Source of the DNA: Stercoripulliclostridium_A sp045577735
GTDB taxonomy: Bacteria; Bacillota; Clostridia; Christensenellales; DTU072
DNA: 64,000 nucleotides
NCBI GenBank assembly: GCA_045577735.1
Contig: JAZNIY010000004.1
Span: 1-64,000, forward strand
Direction: 5' to 3'
Part shown: piece by piece, positions 32,217 to 40,233 of the stretch
Layout: each line of letters starts with the position of its first letter
Position numbering within the stretch: position 1 is the first letter of the stretch
Position numbers and translations under genes: made by a program
Notes under the pieces: model-generated
What the model was told of the DNA's origin: nothing
The model's database searches: none
Seen by the model: only the letters and a program-made list of their open reading frames with translations

Positions 32217-33197
32217 ATGGATGACAAAAAGAGAAAATCATTAGAAGAAGTTCTCGCCCACATAGAGAAGAGTTATGGTAAAGGATCCATAATTAACATG
32301 GGTAGTACGGAGAAAACTAAGATTGACGTTATCCCCACCGGATGCCTTGCTTTAGATCGTGCTCTTGGCATAGGTGGTCTACCTCGTGGAAGAATCGTTG
32401 AAATTTATGGACCAGAATCTTCAGGTAAAACAACGTTAGCTTTGCATATTATTGCGGAAGCTCAAAAAATGGGTGGTGTCGTAGCTTTTATTGATGCTGA
32501 GCATGCTTTAGACCCCACTTATGCTGGTGCTCTAGGCGTTGATCTTTCTCAAATGTACGTAGCACAACCAGATAGTGGTGAACAAGCGCTAGCTATTGCC
32601 GATGAATTGGCTCGTAGTGGATCTATTGACGTTATAGTCGTTGACTCTGTCGCTGCGCTTACCCCCCAAGCAGAAATTGATGGGGACATGGGCGATGCTC
32701 CTATGGGAATGCAAGCAAGACTTATGTCTCAGGCAATGAGAAAGTTGACCCCAGCTTGTGGTAAAACTAACACGTTAATTATATTTATTAACCAACTTCG
32801 TGACAAGATTGGTGTTATGTTCGGTAATCCTGAAACCACTACGGGGGGTAAAGCTCTTAAGTTCTATTCAAGTGTTAGACTTGACGTAAGAAGAGTGGAT
32901 TCTGTTAAAGACGGCTCTACCGTGGTTGGCAATCGCACGAGAGTTAAGGTTGTTAAGAACAAACTTTCACCGCCCTTTAGACAAGCTGAGTTCGACATTA
33001 TTTTTGGAAGTGGAATTTCTTCCGTTGGCTGTATTTTAGATATAGCCGTAGAAATGGGCTTGATAGTAAAAGCTGGTTCTTGGTTTAGCTATGAAGGTGA
33101 ACGTGTGGGGCAAGGTAGAGAAAAAGCTATCGATTATATTAAGAATAACCCTGAGCTCTATGCCATCCTTGAAGAAAAGATTAGAGAAAGCTTCTAA
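32217..33197 (+). CDS. recA: Recombinase RecA
   Basis: DNA-strand exchange and SOS coprotease. The 326-residue protein holds Walker A GPESSGKTT at 65-73, Walker B LIVVDSVAAL-type region near 139-147, loop L1/L2 DNA-binding segments and the ALKFYSSVRLDVRR region. It ends soon after KNNPELYAILEEKIRESF, so the acidic C-terminal tail present in most RecA proteins (348-353 aa) is missing. Loss of that tail usually strengthens DNA binding in vitro. AAAGGAG precedes ATG 32217. I saw no SOS box or separate promoter. Confidence 0.98.
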   Translation: MDDKKRKSLEEVLAHIEKSYGKGSIINMGSTEKTKIDVIPTGCLALDRALGIGGLPRGRIVEIYGPESSGKTTLALHIIAEAQKMGGVVAFIDAEHALDPTYAGALGVDLSQMYVAQPDSGEQALAIADELARSGSIDVIVVDSVAALTPQAEIDGDMGDAPMGMQARLMSQAMRKLTPACGKTNTLIIFINQLRDKIGVMFGNPETTTGGKALKFYSSVRLDVRRVDSVKDGSTVVGNRTRVKVVKNKLSPPFRQAEFDIIFGSGISSVGCILDIAVEMGLIVKAGSWFSYEGERVGQGREKAIDYIKNNPELYAILEEKIRESF

Positions 33198-33223
33198 TTT
33201 GACTTAAGTTATTCTTTTATATA

Positions 33224-33252
33224 TTGACAATATTATTTTATTAAAGTATAAT
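33224..33252 (+). promoter_or_regulatory. Consensus promoter of rny
   Basis: TTGACA (33224-33229), 17-bp spacer, TATAAT (33247-33252). The roughly 70-nt leader contains the 8-bp direct repeat TAGCGAAC at 33258-33265 and 33273-33280 and a small hairpin (AATTCGGT...ACCGTAATT). Confidence 0.9.
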
Positions 33253-33326
33253 TAAAATAGCGAACAATTCGGTAGCGAACGACCGTAATTATAAAACGCA
33301 ACTATAAAACTAAATAGGAGGTTACA

Positions 33327-34925
33327 ATGTTGTTAAGCAATCTTGGGATGCTTTTAGCAACTCCCGGTTGGGCTGTAGCGTTGATTACCTTGTTCCCCTC
33401 ACTTTTAGCTGGTGTAGCAGTAGGATATTTTGCCTATAAAACCATCCTAAAAAAGAAAGAACAAGATGCTGAAACGCAACACGCAAAAGTAATCGAAGAG
33501 GCAAGACAAGAAGCCAAAACGATTCGTAAGGATGCTTTGCTTGAAGCTAAAGAAGAACAAATAAGATTGCGCAACGAGTTTGAAAAGGAATCTAAAGAGA
33601 GACGTTCCGAAATGCAAAGACAAGAATCCCGTCTTAATCAAAAAGAGGATTCAATAAACAAAAAAGAAGAAATATTAGACAAGAAAATTGAAAATATCGA
33701 CCGCACTCGTAAAGATTTAGAAGTCAAAGAAAACGAGTTAAAGCTTTTGGAAAATGAATTAGGTAAGCAAAATGAAAAAATGCTTGCAGAATTAGAAAAA
33801 GTAAGTGGTATGTCTAAAGAGGAAGCTAAAGATCTTATCATCAAAGAGATGGAAGAAGAAGCTAAGCGTGATGCCGTTACTATAGTAAAGGAAATTGAGA
33901 GAAAAGCTAAAGAGGACGGCGAAAGAATAGCTAAGAATATTGTAGCTCTTGCTATTCAAAGATGTGCAGTTGACCATGCTTCGGAAGCTACTGTTTCAAC
34001 CGTTGAGTTACCCAATGAAGATATGAAGGGTAGAATCATCGGTCGTGTAGGTAGAAACATTAAGGCCTTAGAAAGTGCAACCGGTGTTGATATAATTATT
34101 GACGATACTCCAGACGTTGTTACCCTTTCTGGATTTGATCCAGTCAGAAGAGAGGTCGCAAGGCTAACCCTACAAAAACTTGTAGCTGATGGTAGAATTC
34201 ATCCCGGCAGAATAGAAGAAGTTGTAGATCGCATTCGCAGAGACATGGATGCTACTATTAAAGAAGCCGGTGAAAGTGCTGTGTTTGATGCAGGCGTATA
34301 CGGAATACACCCTGAACTTGTAAAATTACTTGGTCGCATGCAGTATCGTACCAGTTATGGTCAAAACGTTTTAAAGCATTCTTTGGAAGTTTCATATATT
34401 GCTGGGTTATTAGCTGGTGAATTAGGCGCTGACGTTAAACTATGTAAACGTGCCGGATTATTACATGATATTGGTAAGTCTATTGACCATGAATATGAAG
34501 GAACTCACATTCAAATCGGCGTTGAACTAGCTCGCAAATATAAAGAAAGCGAAAAAGTGGTTCACTGTATCGAAGCGCACCATGGTGACGTAGAAGCAAA
34601 TTCAGTAGAAGCTGTTCTTATCCAAGCAGCAGATGCTATTAGTGGTGCCCGTCCTGGTGCACGTAGAGAGTCGCTTGAGTTTTATATTAAGCGTCTTGAA
34701 AAATTGGAAAGTCTCGCAAACTCGTTCGCAGGAGTTGAGCAATCGTTTGCAATACAAGCAGGTAGAGAAATACGCGTTATTGTAAAGCCTGAACAAGTAA
34801 ACGATGCACAAACAGAGTTCCTTGCTAAAGATATAGCAAGAAAATTGGAAAGTGAACTGGAATACCCAGGTCAAATTAAAGTTAATGTTATTCGTGAAGT
34901 ACGTAAAGTAGAATACGCAAAATAA
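33327..34925 (+). CDS. rny: Ribonuclease Y
   Basis: Membrane-anchored endoribonuclease that starts mRNA decay in Gram-positive bacteria. The 532-residue protein has an N-terminal membrane span (about 14-36), a long Lys/Glu-rich coiled coil (about 40-200), a KH domain with GRIIGRVGRN at about 235-244, and the HD domain with the metal-binding HDIGKS at H380-D381. GGAGG precedes ATG 33327. Length and order match B. subtilis YmdA. It is monocistronic or read through a hairpin into the DUF3267 gene. Confidence 0.97.
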   Translation: MLLSNLGMLLATPGWAVALITLFPSLLAGVAVGYFAYKTILKKKEQDAETQHAKVIEEARQEAKTIRKDALLEAKEEQIRLRNEFEKESKERRSEMQRQESRLNQKEDSINKKEEILDKKIENIDRTRKDLEVKENELKLLENELGKQNEKMLAELEKVSGMSKEEAKDLIIKEMEEEAKRDAVTIVKEIERKAKEDGERIAKNIVALAIQRCAVDHASEATVSTVELPNEDMKGRIIGRVGRNIKALESATGVDIIIDDTPDVVTLSGFDPVRREVARLTLQKLVADGRIHPGRIEEVVDRIRRDMDATIKEAGESAVFDAGVYGIHPELVKLLGRMQYRTSYGQNVLKHSLEVSYIAGLLAGELGADVKLCKRAGLLHDIGKSIDHEYEGTHIQIGVELARKYKESEKVVHCIEAHHGDVEANSVEAVLIQAADAISGARPGARRESLEFYIKRLEKLESLANSFAGVEQSFAIQAGREIRVIVKPEQVNDAQTEFLAKDIARKLESELEYPGQIKVNVIREVRKVEYAK

Positions 34926-34938
34926 TCATTAAGAGGGT

Positions 34939-34959
34939 CGAGGTGCTTATAGCACCTCG
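34939..34959 (+). terminator. Hairpin after rny, terminator or translation control element
   Basis: Perfect 9-bp stem CGAGGTGCT/AGCACCTCG with TAT loop, but followed only by ATTTAATAAT, a weak U-tract. The left arm contains the GTG start candidate of the next gene. Confidence 0.6.
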
Positions 34960-35575
34960 ATTTAATAATATGAAGAAAGAATTGGTTGCAATTAATTTAA
35001 AAAAGGTTAACTGGGTAGCCACAATACTATTCGTGGTACCATTATTAATATCTTTGGTTATAAAGTTCACATTATTTAAAAACCAAAGTTTTGGTGTTGG
35101 ATTTTGGGATTATTTAATAATTGGGGGATTGTGCCCTCTACTTTTAATAGCACACGAGGGGCTTCATGCCATAGGTTTTTTACTAGGTGGGGCTACTAAA
35201 GATAGTGTTAGGTTTGGTGCAATACCTAAAAAAATGATGCTTTATTGTACAACAACTAAGCCTTTATTACCATCAAATTATAAATTTGCACTTGTTCTTC
35301 CTTTGATTGCTTTGGGTGTAGTGCCATTAATAATTTCTACAATTCTATTAGATTGGAAATATGCATTATTGTTTGCATCCATGATTTCAGGGGCCGGTGG
35401 TGACGTTATGATGCTGTTCGAGTTAGCGAAGCGCAAGGAGATTAGATTGGTAGAAGATCATTCAAAAGCACCTGCATTTTATGCATTTTATGATGAAGAT
35501 TCGTTACCCAAAAATTTTAAGGAAGTAACGGATGAAGATGAAATCAAATTATTAGAGTCTATTAATTCTAAATAA
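34943..35575 (+). CDS. DUF3267-type membrane protein, putative zincin peptidase
   Basis: About 210 residues with hydrophobic segments near 29-50, 58-78, 119-142 and 145-160 and an intramembrane-type HEGLH motif (H71-E72-x2-H75), the zincin pattern of DUF3267 proteins. The C-terminal 45 residues are charged and cytoplasmic-like. Two starts are possible: GTG 34943, 5 bp after AGAGGG but inside a hairpin stem, or ATG 34970, which has no Shine-Dalgarno and would remove nine residues. I give the GTG form because it has the ribosome site. Its protein substrate is unknown. Confidence 0.78.
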   Translation: MLIAPRFNNMKKELVAINLKKVNWVATILFVVPLLISLVIKFTLFKNQSFGVGFWDYLIIGGLCPLLLIAHEGLHAIGFLLGGATKDSVRFGAIPKKMMLYCTTTKPLLPSNYKFALVLPLIALGVVPLIISTILLDWKYALLFASMISGAGGDVMMLFELAKRKEIRLVEDHSKAPAFYAFYDEDSLPKNFKEVTDEDEIKLLESINSK

Positions 35576-35580
35576 AGTGA

Positions 35581-35607
35581 AAAGCTACCCCGAAAGGTAG
35601 CCTTTCT
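35581..35607. terminator. Bidirectional terminator between the DUF3267 and Cys-rich genes
   Basis: GCTACC-CCGAAA-GGTAGC stem-loop flanked by AAA and CTTTCTATT; lies between convergent genes. Confidence 0.75.
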
Positions 35608-35626
35608 ATTAATATGTAATTAGAAA

Positions 35627-35845
35627 TTAGTCGCAGTCATAGCAGTTATCGTTTCTGTTATTTCCGCAACCACAGCAACATAGCAATAGAATGATAATGA
35701 TTATTTCACAACATCCACAGCCACCGCCTTTGCCACAGCAGCCACAGCCACCGCCTTTGCCACAGCAGCCACAAAGCAATAGGATTATGATAATCCAACA
35801 AATGCAATCACAGCCACCACCTGTACCAAAGTTGAAACCATTCAT
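35627..35845 (-). CDS. Small Cys/Gly-rich hydrophobic protein of unknown function
   Basis: A 72-residue protein with an excellent ribosome site (AAGGAGGT, 8 bp before ATG 35845). It has two hydrophobic blocks of Ile/Leu (about 17-24 and 47-55) between which CGCCGKGGG occurs twice in a row, then an Asn/Asp/Cys tail; about 20 residues are Cys. Similar short Gly/Cys proteins with WIIIILL blocks occur in Clostridia, without known function. Metal binding, disulfide cross-linking in a spore or envelope layer, or self-assembly are all possible. The plus-strand proline-rich frame opposite it lacks a ribosome site. Confidence 0.75.
   Translation of the reverse strand: MNGFNFGTGGGCDCICWIIIILLLCGCCGKGGGCGCCGKGGGCGCCEIIIIILLLCCCGCGNNRNDNCYDCD
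35715..35768. repeat. Exact 27-bp tandem repeat, two copies
   Basis: Copies at 35715-35741 and 35742-35768 are identical, and five further bases begin a third. Each copy encodes nine residues of the Cys/Gly-rich protein. Identity at all third positions points to recent duplication. Confidence 0.92.
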
Positions 35846-35934
35846 TTTGTTTACCTCCTTTATAGATTTTAGGCTTTTGCCTTCACTACAAGTTATGTAA
35901 AGTACTTAATTATTGTTACGCTATATTTAAATAT

Positions 35935-35963
35935 TTGCACAAATTAAACGTATATGTTAAAAT
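35935..35963 (+). promoter_or_regulatory. Promoter of the CDP-alcohol phosphatidyltransferase gene
   Basis: TTGCAC (35935-35940), 17-bp spacer, TAAAAT (35958-35963), 32 bp before ATG 35995. Confidence 0.6.
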
Positions 35964-35994
35964 AAGATAAATTAGAATCTCTAAGGAATACAAC

Positions 35995-36594
35995 ATGGAA
36001 AAGAAATTGTCCCAAAATGCTTTTGTAAAACAAATCCCAAATATTCTAACGGCTTCAAGAATTTTGATTGCTATAATTATATTATTCATAAAGCCATTTT
36101 CAATTGCATTTTATATTATTTATGGATATTGTGGCATTAGTGATTTGTTTGATGGAGTAATTGCTAGAGCCATTAAGAATGAGTCTAGTTTTGGCTCTTT
36201 GCTTGATACAATAGGGGATGTTCTGTTAACCGTTACAGGCTCTTTTGTAACTTTTAGATATATGTATGTCGTTGACAATATTGCCATTTGGGGAATGCTA
36301 GCTGCAGTCCTTTCCATTTATGTCTTTAGAGCAATTGGTGCTATCGTTACTTTGGTTAGATTTAAAAAGTTTGCGATGTTGCACACAATAGGTAATAAGA
36401 TAGGTATGATTTTGCTTTTCTTATTCCCGCTATTTTATGAATTACTTTCTCTAGTAAGCGGTGCTCAAATTGCCCTTTACGTAATTTGTGGAGTATGTGT
36501 TGTTGCTGCAATAGAAGAAATTGTTATTGAGATCATCACAAAAGAGTTTAATGAGAACGTAAAATCTATTTTCCAACTCTTGCCTAAAAAATAA
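35995..36594 (+). CDS. CDP-alcohol phosphatidyltransferase-family membrane protein
   Basis: A 199-residue membrane enzyme with about five spans and the family signature split as SDLFDGVIARAIK...G...D...D: FDG near 50-52, AR near 55-56, then G-S-L-L-D and IGD near 64-73. These Asp residues bind Mg2+ and the CDP group. Family members make phosphatidylglycerol phosphate, cardiolipin or other phospholipids. The sequence is short and divergent from typical PgsA, so the acceptor alcohol is open. CTAAGGA precedes ATG 35995. Confidence 0.85.
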   Translation: MEKKLSQNAFVKQIPNILTASRILIAIIILFIKPFSIAFYIIYGYCGISDLFDGVIARAIKNESSFGSLLDTIGDVLLTVTGSFVTFRYMYVVDNIAIWGMLAAVLSIYVFRAIGAIVTLVRFKKFAMLHTIGNKIGMILLFLFPLFYELLSLVSGAQIALYVICGVCVVAAIEEIVIEIITKEFNENVKSIFQLLPKK

Positions 36595-36630
36595 TCAATC
36601 ATTTTAACTACTTAATCATCAAATTAGTAC

Positions 36631-36659
36631 TTGCACTATACTACTTAAAGTAGTATAAT
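36631..36659 (+). promoter_or_regulatory. Promoter of the hydratase-paaK-ior operon
   Basis: TTGCAC (36631-36636), 17-bp spacer, TATAAT (36654-36659), 32 bp before ATG 36692. The spacer is filled by an inverted repeat. Confidence 0.82.
36637..36657. promoter_or_regulatory. Perfect inverted repeat over the promoter, probable operator
   Basis: TATACTACTT-A-AAGTAGTATA: 10-bp arms around one base, filling the spacer and entering the -10 box. A dimeric repressor bound here would block RNA polymerase. A related half-site GTACTAC follows at about 36682-36688. No regulator gene is adjacent. Confidence 0.7.
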
Positions 36660-36691
36660 GTTTAGTATATATTATTCTAGGAGTACTACGG

Positions 36692-38908
36692 ATGATTAAG
36701 ACTTTTTCACAAGGATTTAATTACGTTGACGGAAAATTTGTAGAAGCTTCTTTTAATGATGGTTATAAGAAGACCATGGCTTATTCTATTATTGATGCCC
36801 ATAATCAATCGGGTCAAACATCAAAGGGTCAATCTGTCAATATTAAATTTGATGCTATTGCATCTCACGATATTACTTACGTTGGTATTATTCAAACAGC
36901 CAAAGCTATTGGATTAGAAAAATTCCCAATACCTTACGTTTTAACGAACTGCCATAATAGTTTGTGTGCTGTAGGCGGAACTATAAATGAAGACGACCAT
37001 ATGTTCGGTCTTTCTGCTGCTAAAAAATATGGTGGCATATTCGTTCCACCTCATTATGCTGTTATTCACACTTATATGCGTGAAAATTTTGCGGGCTGTG
37101 GAAAAATGATTTTGGGATCTGACTCTCACACTCGTTATGGTGCTTTAGGCACTATGGCAATAGGTGAAGGGGGGCCTGAACTAGTTAAACAAATAATTGG
37201 AAAAACTTATGACGTTACCTATCCCGAGGTCGTTGCTATTAATCTTATAGGCAAGCCCAGAAAGGGTGTCGGTCCTCAAGACGTTGCTTTAGCTATAATA
37301 GGTAAAGTTTTTAAAGATGGATTTGTTAAGAATAAGGTTATGGAATTCGTTGGAGAGGGGATTAAAAACCTTCCAATAGAATATCGTATAGGCATTGACG
37401 TTATGACAACGGAAACCACTTGTTTAAGCTCAATTTGGGCAACGGATAGCGAGGTGGAAAACTATCTTGAAAAACGTGGTAGAAAGGAAGATTTTAAAGT
37501 TTTGGCTCCACAAGACGGTGCATATTATGATGCACTTATTGAAGTTGATCTTTCAAAAGTAGAACCAATGATCGCCTTACCGTTCCATCCCAGTAACGTA
37601 TACACTATTAGAGAACTTCTTGAAAATCCCTACGATATTCTTTTAGAGTGTGAAAAGAAAGGCAGAGAACTTCTACACAATGATAGTTTTACTTTGACGG
37701 ATAAAATAACTGAAGATGGTAAAATAAGAGTTGATCAGGCAATTATAGCTGGCTGTGCCGGTGGAACGTACGACAATTTGGTTGAAGCTAGTGCAATACT
37801 AGAAAATAAGGCCATTGGCGATAGGCTATCGATGAGTGTATATTGTGGTTCTCAACCCATTTATTTGGACTTATTAAAAAAAGGTGTTATCGCAAAACTT
37901 ACTGAAAGTGGTGTAATAGTTAAGACTTCTTTCTGCGGACCTTGTTTTGGTGCTGGCGACGTTCCTGCTAATAATGGACTATCAATTCGTCACACAACTC
38001 GTAACTTTGAAAATAGAGAGGGTTCTAAACCTAATGAAAAGCAAATAGCATCCGTTGCATTAATGGATGCTAGAAGCATTGCAGCAACAGCAGCAAATGG
38101 TGGCTATCTTACCTCTGCAATGGATATTGATTATGATAATACCATAGAGCCTTTCAGTTATGATGACAAAGTTTACAAAAATAGAGTATACAACGGTTAT
38201 GGCAAGGCAGATGCCAACGTGAACTTGGTATATGGTCCTAACATTGCTGATATACCCCCAATGATATCTCTAAAAGACAATTTGTTTATGAAAGTTTGTG
38301 CTGTTATCGATGATCCAGTTACAACCACGGACGAGCTTATTCCTTCTGGCGAAACGTCAAGTTATCGTTCAAATCCATTAAGACTTGCTGAGTTTACTCT
38401 TTCTAGAAAAGACCCCTCATACGTTGGTAGAGCAAAAGCTGTTAAAGATGATGAATTGAACTTGGAAAAGGGTAGATTAGCAAAAGAATACGAATATGCA
38501 ATGGAAGTTATGGGTTGCAATATTGATGAAATAGAAATTGGTAGTGTTATCTATGCAAGAAAACCAGGAGATGGTAGTGCGAGAGAACAAGCCGCATCAT
38601 GTCAACGTGTTTTGGGTGGTGTAGCGAATATTGCTAGCGAATATGCAACTAAGAGATACCGTTCTAATTTAATCAACTGGGGAATGATTCCATTTAGATA
38701 CGAAGGCGGGGCTGATTTTGAAATTGGTGAAATCATTTGTGTTAAAAATCCCGCCCTTGCAATAGAGAATGGCAAAACTAATGCTTTGGTCGTTAATGGT
38801 AAAAACACAAGAGAAATTGAACTTACCATCGATCCTTTAACCGAAGCAGAAAAGGCGATCATCAAAGCGGGTTGTCTTATCAACTATAATAGGAGTCAAA
38901 TGAAATAA
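36692..38908 (+). CDS. Aconitase-superfamily hydratase (YbhJ-like)
   Basis: A 738-residue iron-sulfur hydratase. The aconitase features include DSHTRYG (about 147-153), CGSQ and CGPCFGAGD (about 408 and 428-436), which can hold a [4Fe-4S] cluster, and a C-terminal swivel domain with YRSNLINWGMIPF (about 657-669). Overall length and order resemble E. coli YbhJ, whose substrate is unknown, rather than AcnA/AcnB. GGAGTACTACGG precedes ATG 36692. As first gene of an operon with two aryl-CoA ligases and indolepyruvate oxidoreductase it may act on an aromatic or branched hydroxy acid; that is inference. Confidence 0.88.
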   Translation: MIKTFSQGFNYVDGKFVEASFNDGYKKTMAYSIIDAHNQSGQTSKGQSVNIKFDAIASHDITYVGIIQTAKAIGLEKFPIPYVLTNCHNSLCAVGGTINEDDHMFGLSAAKKYGGIFVPPHYAVIHTYMRENFAGCGKMILGSDSHTRYGALGTMAIGEGGPELVKQIIGKTYDVTYPEVVAINLIGKPRKGVGPQDVALAIIGKVFKDGFVKNKVMEFVGEGIKNLPIEYRIGIDVMTTETTCLSSIWATDSEVENYLEKRGRKEDFKVLAPQDGAYYDALIEVDLSKVEPMIALPFHPSNVYTIRELLENPYDILLECEKKGRELLHNDSFTLTDKITEDGKIRVDQAIIAGCAGGTYDNLVEASAILENKAIGDRLSMSVYCGSQPIYLDLLKKGVIAKLTESGVIVKTSFCGPCFGAGDVPANNGLSIRHTTRNFENREGSKPNEKQIASVALMDARSIAATAANGGYLTSAMDIDYDNTIEPFSYDDKVYKNRVYNGYGKADANVNLVYGPNIADIPPMISLKDNLFMKVCAVIDDPVTTTDELIPSGETSSYRSNPLRLAEFTLSRKDPSYVGRAKAVKDDELNLEKGRLAKEYEYAMEVMGCNIDEIEIGSVIYARKPGDGSAREQAASCQRVLGGVANIASEYATKRYRSNLINWGMIPFRYEGGADFEIGEIICVKNPALAIENGKTNALVVNGKNTREIELTIDPLTEAEKAIIKAGCLINYNRSQMK

Positions 38909-38917
38909 GGAGTGGTT

Positions 38918-40225
38918 ATGATATACGATAAGAAATACGAATGCATGTCAAGAGAAGAAATGCAAGCCTTACAATTAGAAAGGTTTAAGGCAATTGTTAA
39001 ATATGCTTATGAAAACGTACCATTTTATAAGAAGAAATATGATGAAGCAGGATTTAATCCTGATGATATAAAGACTCTTGATGACATAAAAAAAGTTCCT
39101 TTTACTGTTAAAAGTGATTTGAGAGATAACTATCCCTATGGATTATTAGCTGTACCTAAAAGCAAGTTAACTCGTGTTCATGCATCTAGTGGTACTAGTG
39201 GCAAACCTACTGTTGTTTGCTATACACCGAATGATTTGGAACTTTGGACAGAATGTTGCGCACGTTTATGTGCTGCTGCCGGTGTTGAGAGCGACGATAT
39301 CGTACAAGTTTCGTTTGGTTATGGTTTGTTTACAGGTGCTTTAGGTATGCATCAAGGGTGTGAGCGTTTGGGTTGCGCTATTATCCCGGCAAGCTCTGGT
39401 AATACCGAACGTCAAGTTATGTTACTTAAAGATTTAGAGTCTACCGTTTTAGTATGTACACCTTCTTATGCACTTTATATTGGTGAAATGGCAGAGAAAC
39501 TTGGCTATAAAAAAGAAGATTTAAAACTTCGTATAGGACTCTTTGGATCTGAAGCTTCAACCCCTGAAATGCACGCTGAAATTGCAAGAAAATTGGGTGT
39601 GTTCACAAATGATAACTATGGTTTGTCAGAAATAATCGGACCTGGTGTAAGTGGTGAATGTACGGAAAAATGTGGTATGCATATCAATGAAGACCATTTT
39701 TATCCAGAAGTACTAAATCCCCAAACTTTTGAGCCTTGCAAAGACGGCGAATATGGTGAACTTGTTTTAACCACTCTTACCAAAGAAGGTATGCCGGTTA
39801 TTAGATATCGTACCAAAGATATTACTGCATTGGATCATACTCCTTGTAAATGTGGTAGAACGTCCGTTCGTATGGCAAAACTAAAAGGCAGGACGGACGA
39901 TATGTTAATCATTCGCGGTGTTAACGTATTCCCATCTCAAATAGAAGGCGTATTGATGAATATGCCAGAAGTCGGTGGCCAATACGAGATACTGGTATAT
40001 CGTGAAGGATACATGGACAAACTGGAGGTAAAAGTAGAGGTGGCAGATGGAAACTTGCTTACCGATTATTCCGAACTAATTAAACTTCGTGATAAAATTA
40101 GACATAACCTTAAGACAGTTTTACAAATTGATGCAAACGTTAAACTATGTGAACCTTTGTCATTAAAGCGTTACGAAGGAAAATCAAAGAGAGTTACTGA
40201 TATAAGAGATTTAACTAAAGTATAG
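38918..40225 (+). CDS. paaK: Phenylacetate-CoA ligase (first copy)
   Basis: Adenylate-forming ligase that activates an aryl acid with ATP and CoA. The 435-residue protein has the P-loop-like HASSGTSGKPT (about 88-98), FGYGLFTGA, the adenine-binding YGLSE (about 238-242), YRTKD and the C-terminal GRTDDMLIIRGVNVFPSQ segment. ATG 38918 follows AAGGAG by 5 bp; a GTG at 38912 would overlap that site. Clostridial operons often pair this ligase with iorAB, where it may work in the reverse direction to make ATP. A second copy lies at 42528-43832. Confidence 0.93.
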   Translation: MIYDKKYECMSREEMQALQLERFKAIVKYAYENVPFYKKKYDEAGFNPDDIKTLDDIKKVPFTVKSDLRDNYPYGLLAVPKSKLTRVHASSGTSGKPTVVCYTPNDLELWTECCARLCAAAGVESDDIVQVSFGYGLFTGALGMHQGCERLGCAIIPASSGNTERQVMLLKDLESTVLVCTPSYALYIGEMAEKLGYKKEDLKLRIGLFGSEASTPEMHAEIARKLGVFTNDNYGLSEIIGPGVSGECTEKCGMHINEDHFYPEVLNPQTFEPCKDGEYGELVLTTLTKEGMPVIRYRTKDITALDHTPCKCGRTSVRMAKLKGRTDDMLIIRGVNVFPSQIEGVLMNMPEVGGQYEILVYREGYMDKLEVKVEVADGNLLTDYSELIKLRDKIRHNLKTVLQIDANVKLCEPLSLKRYEGKSKRVTDIRDLTKV

Positions 40226-40233
40226 GAGCAAAT

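Noticed and set aside
35715..35768. Possible CRISPR-like repeat
   Set aside because: Only two directly adjoining copies without spacers; it is an in-frame coding duplication.
35691..35900. Plus-strand proline/glutamine-rich frame opposite the Cys-rich gene
   Set aside because: Low complexity created by the 27-bp repeat; no Shine-Dalgarno, while the minus-strand gene has an optimal one.
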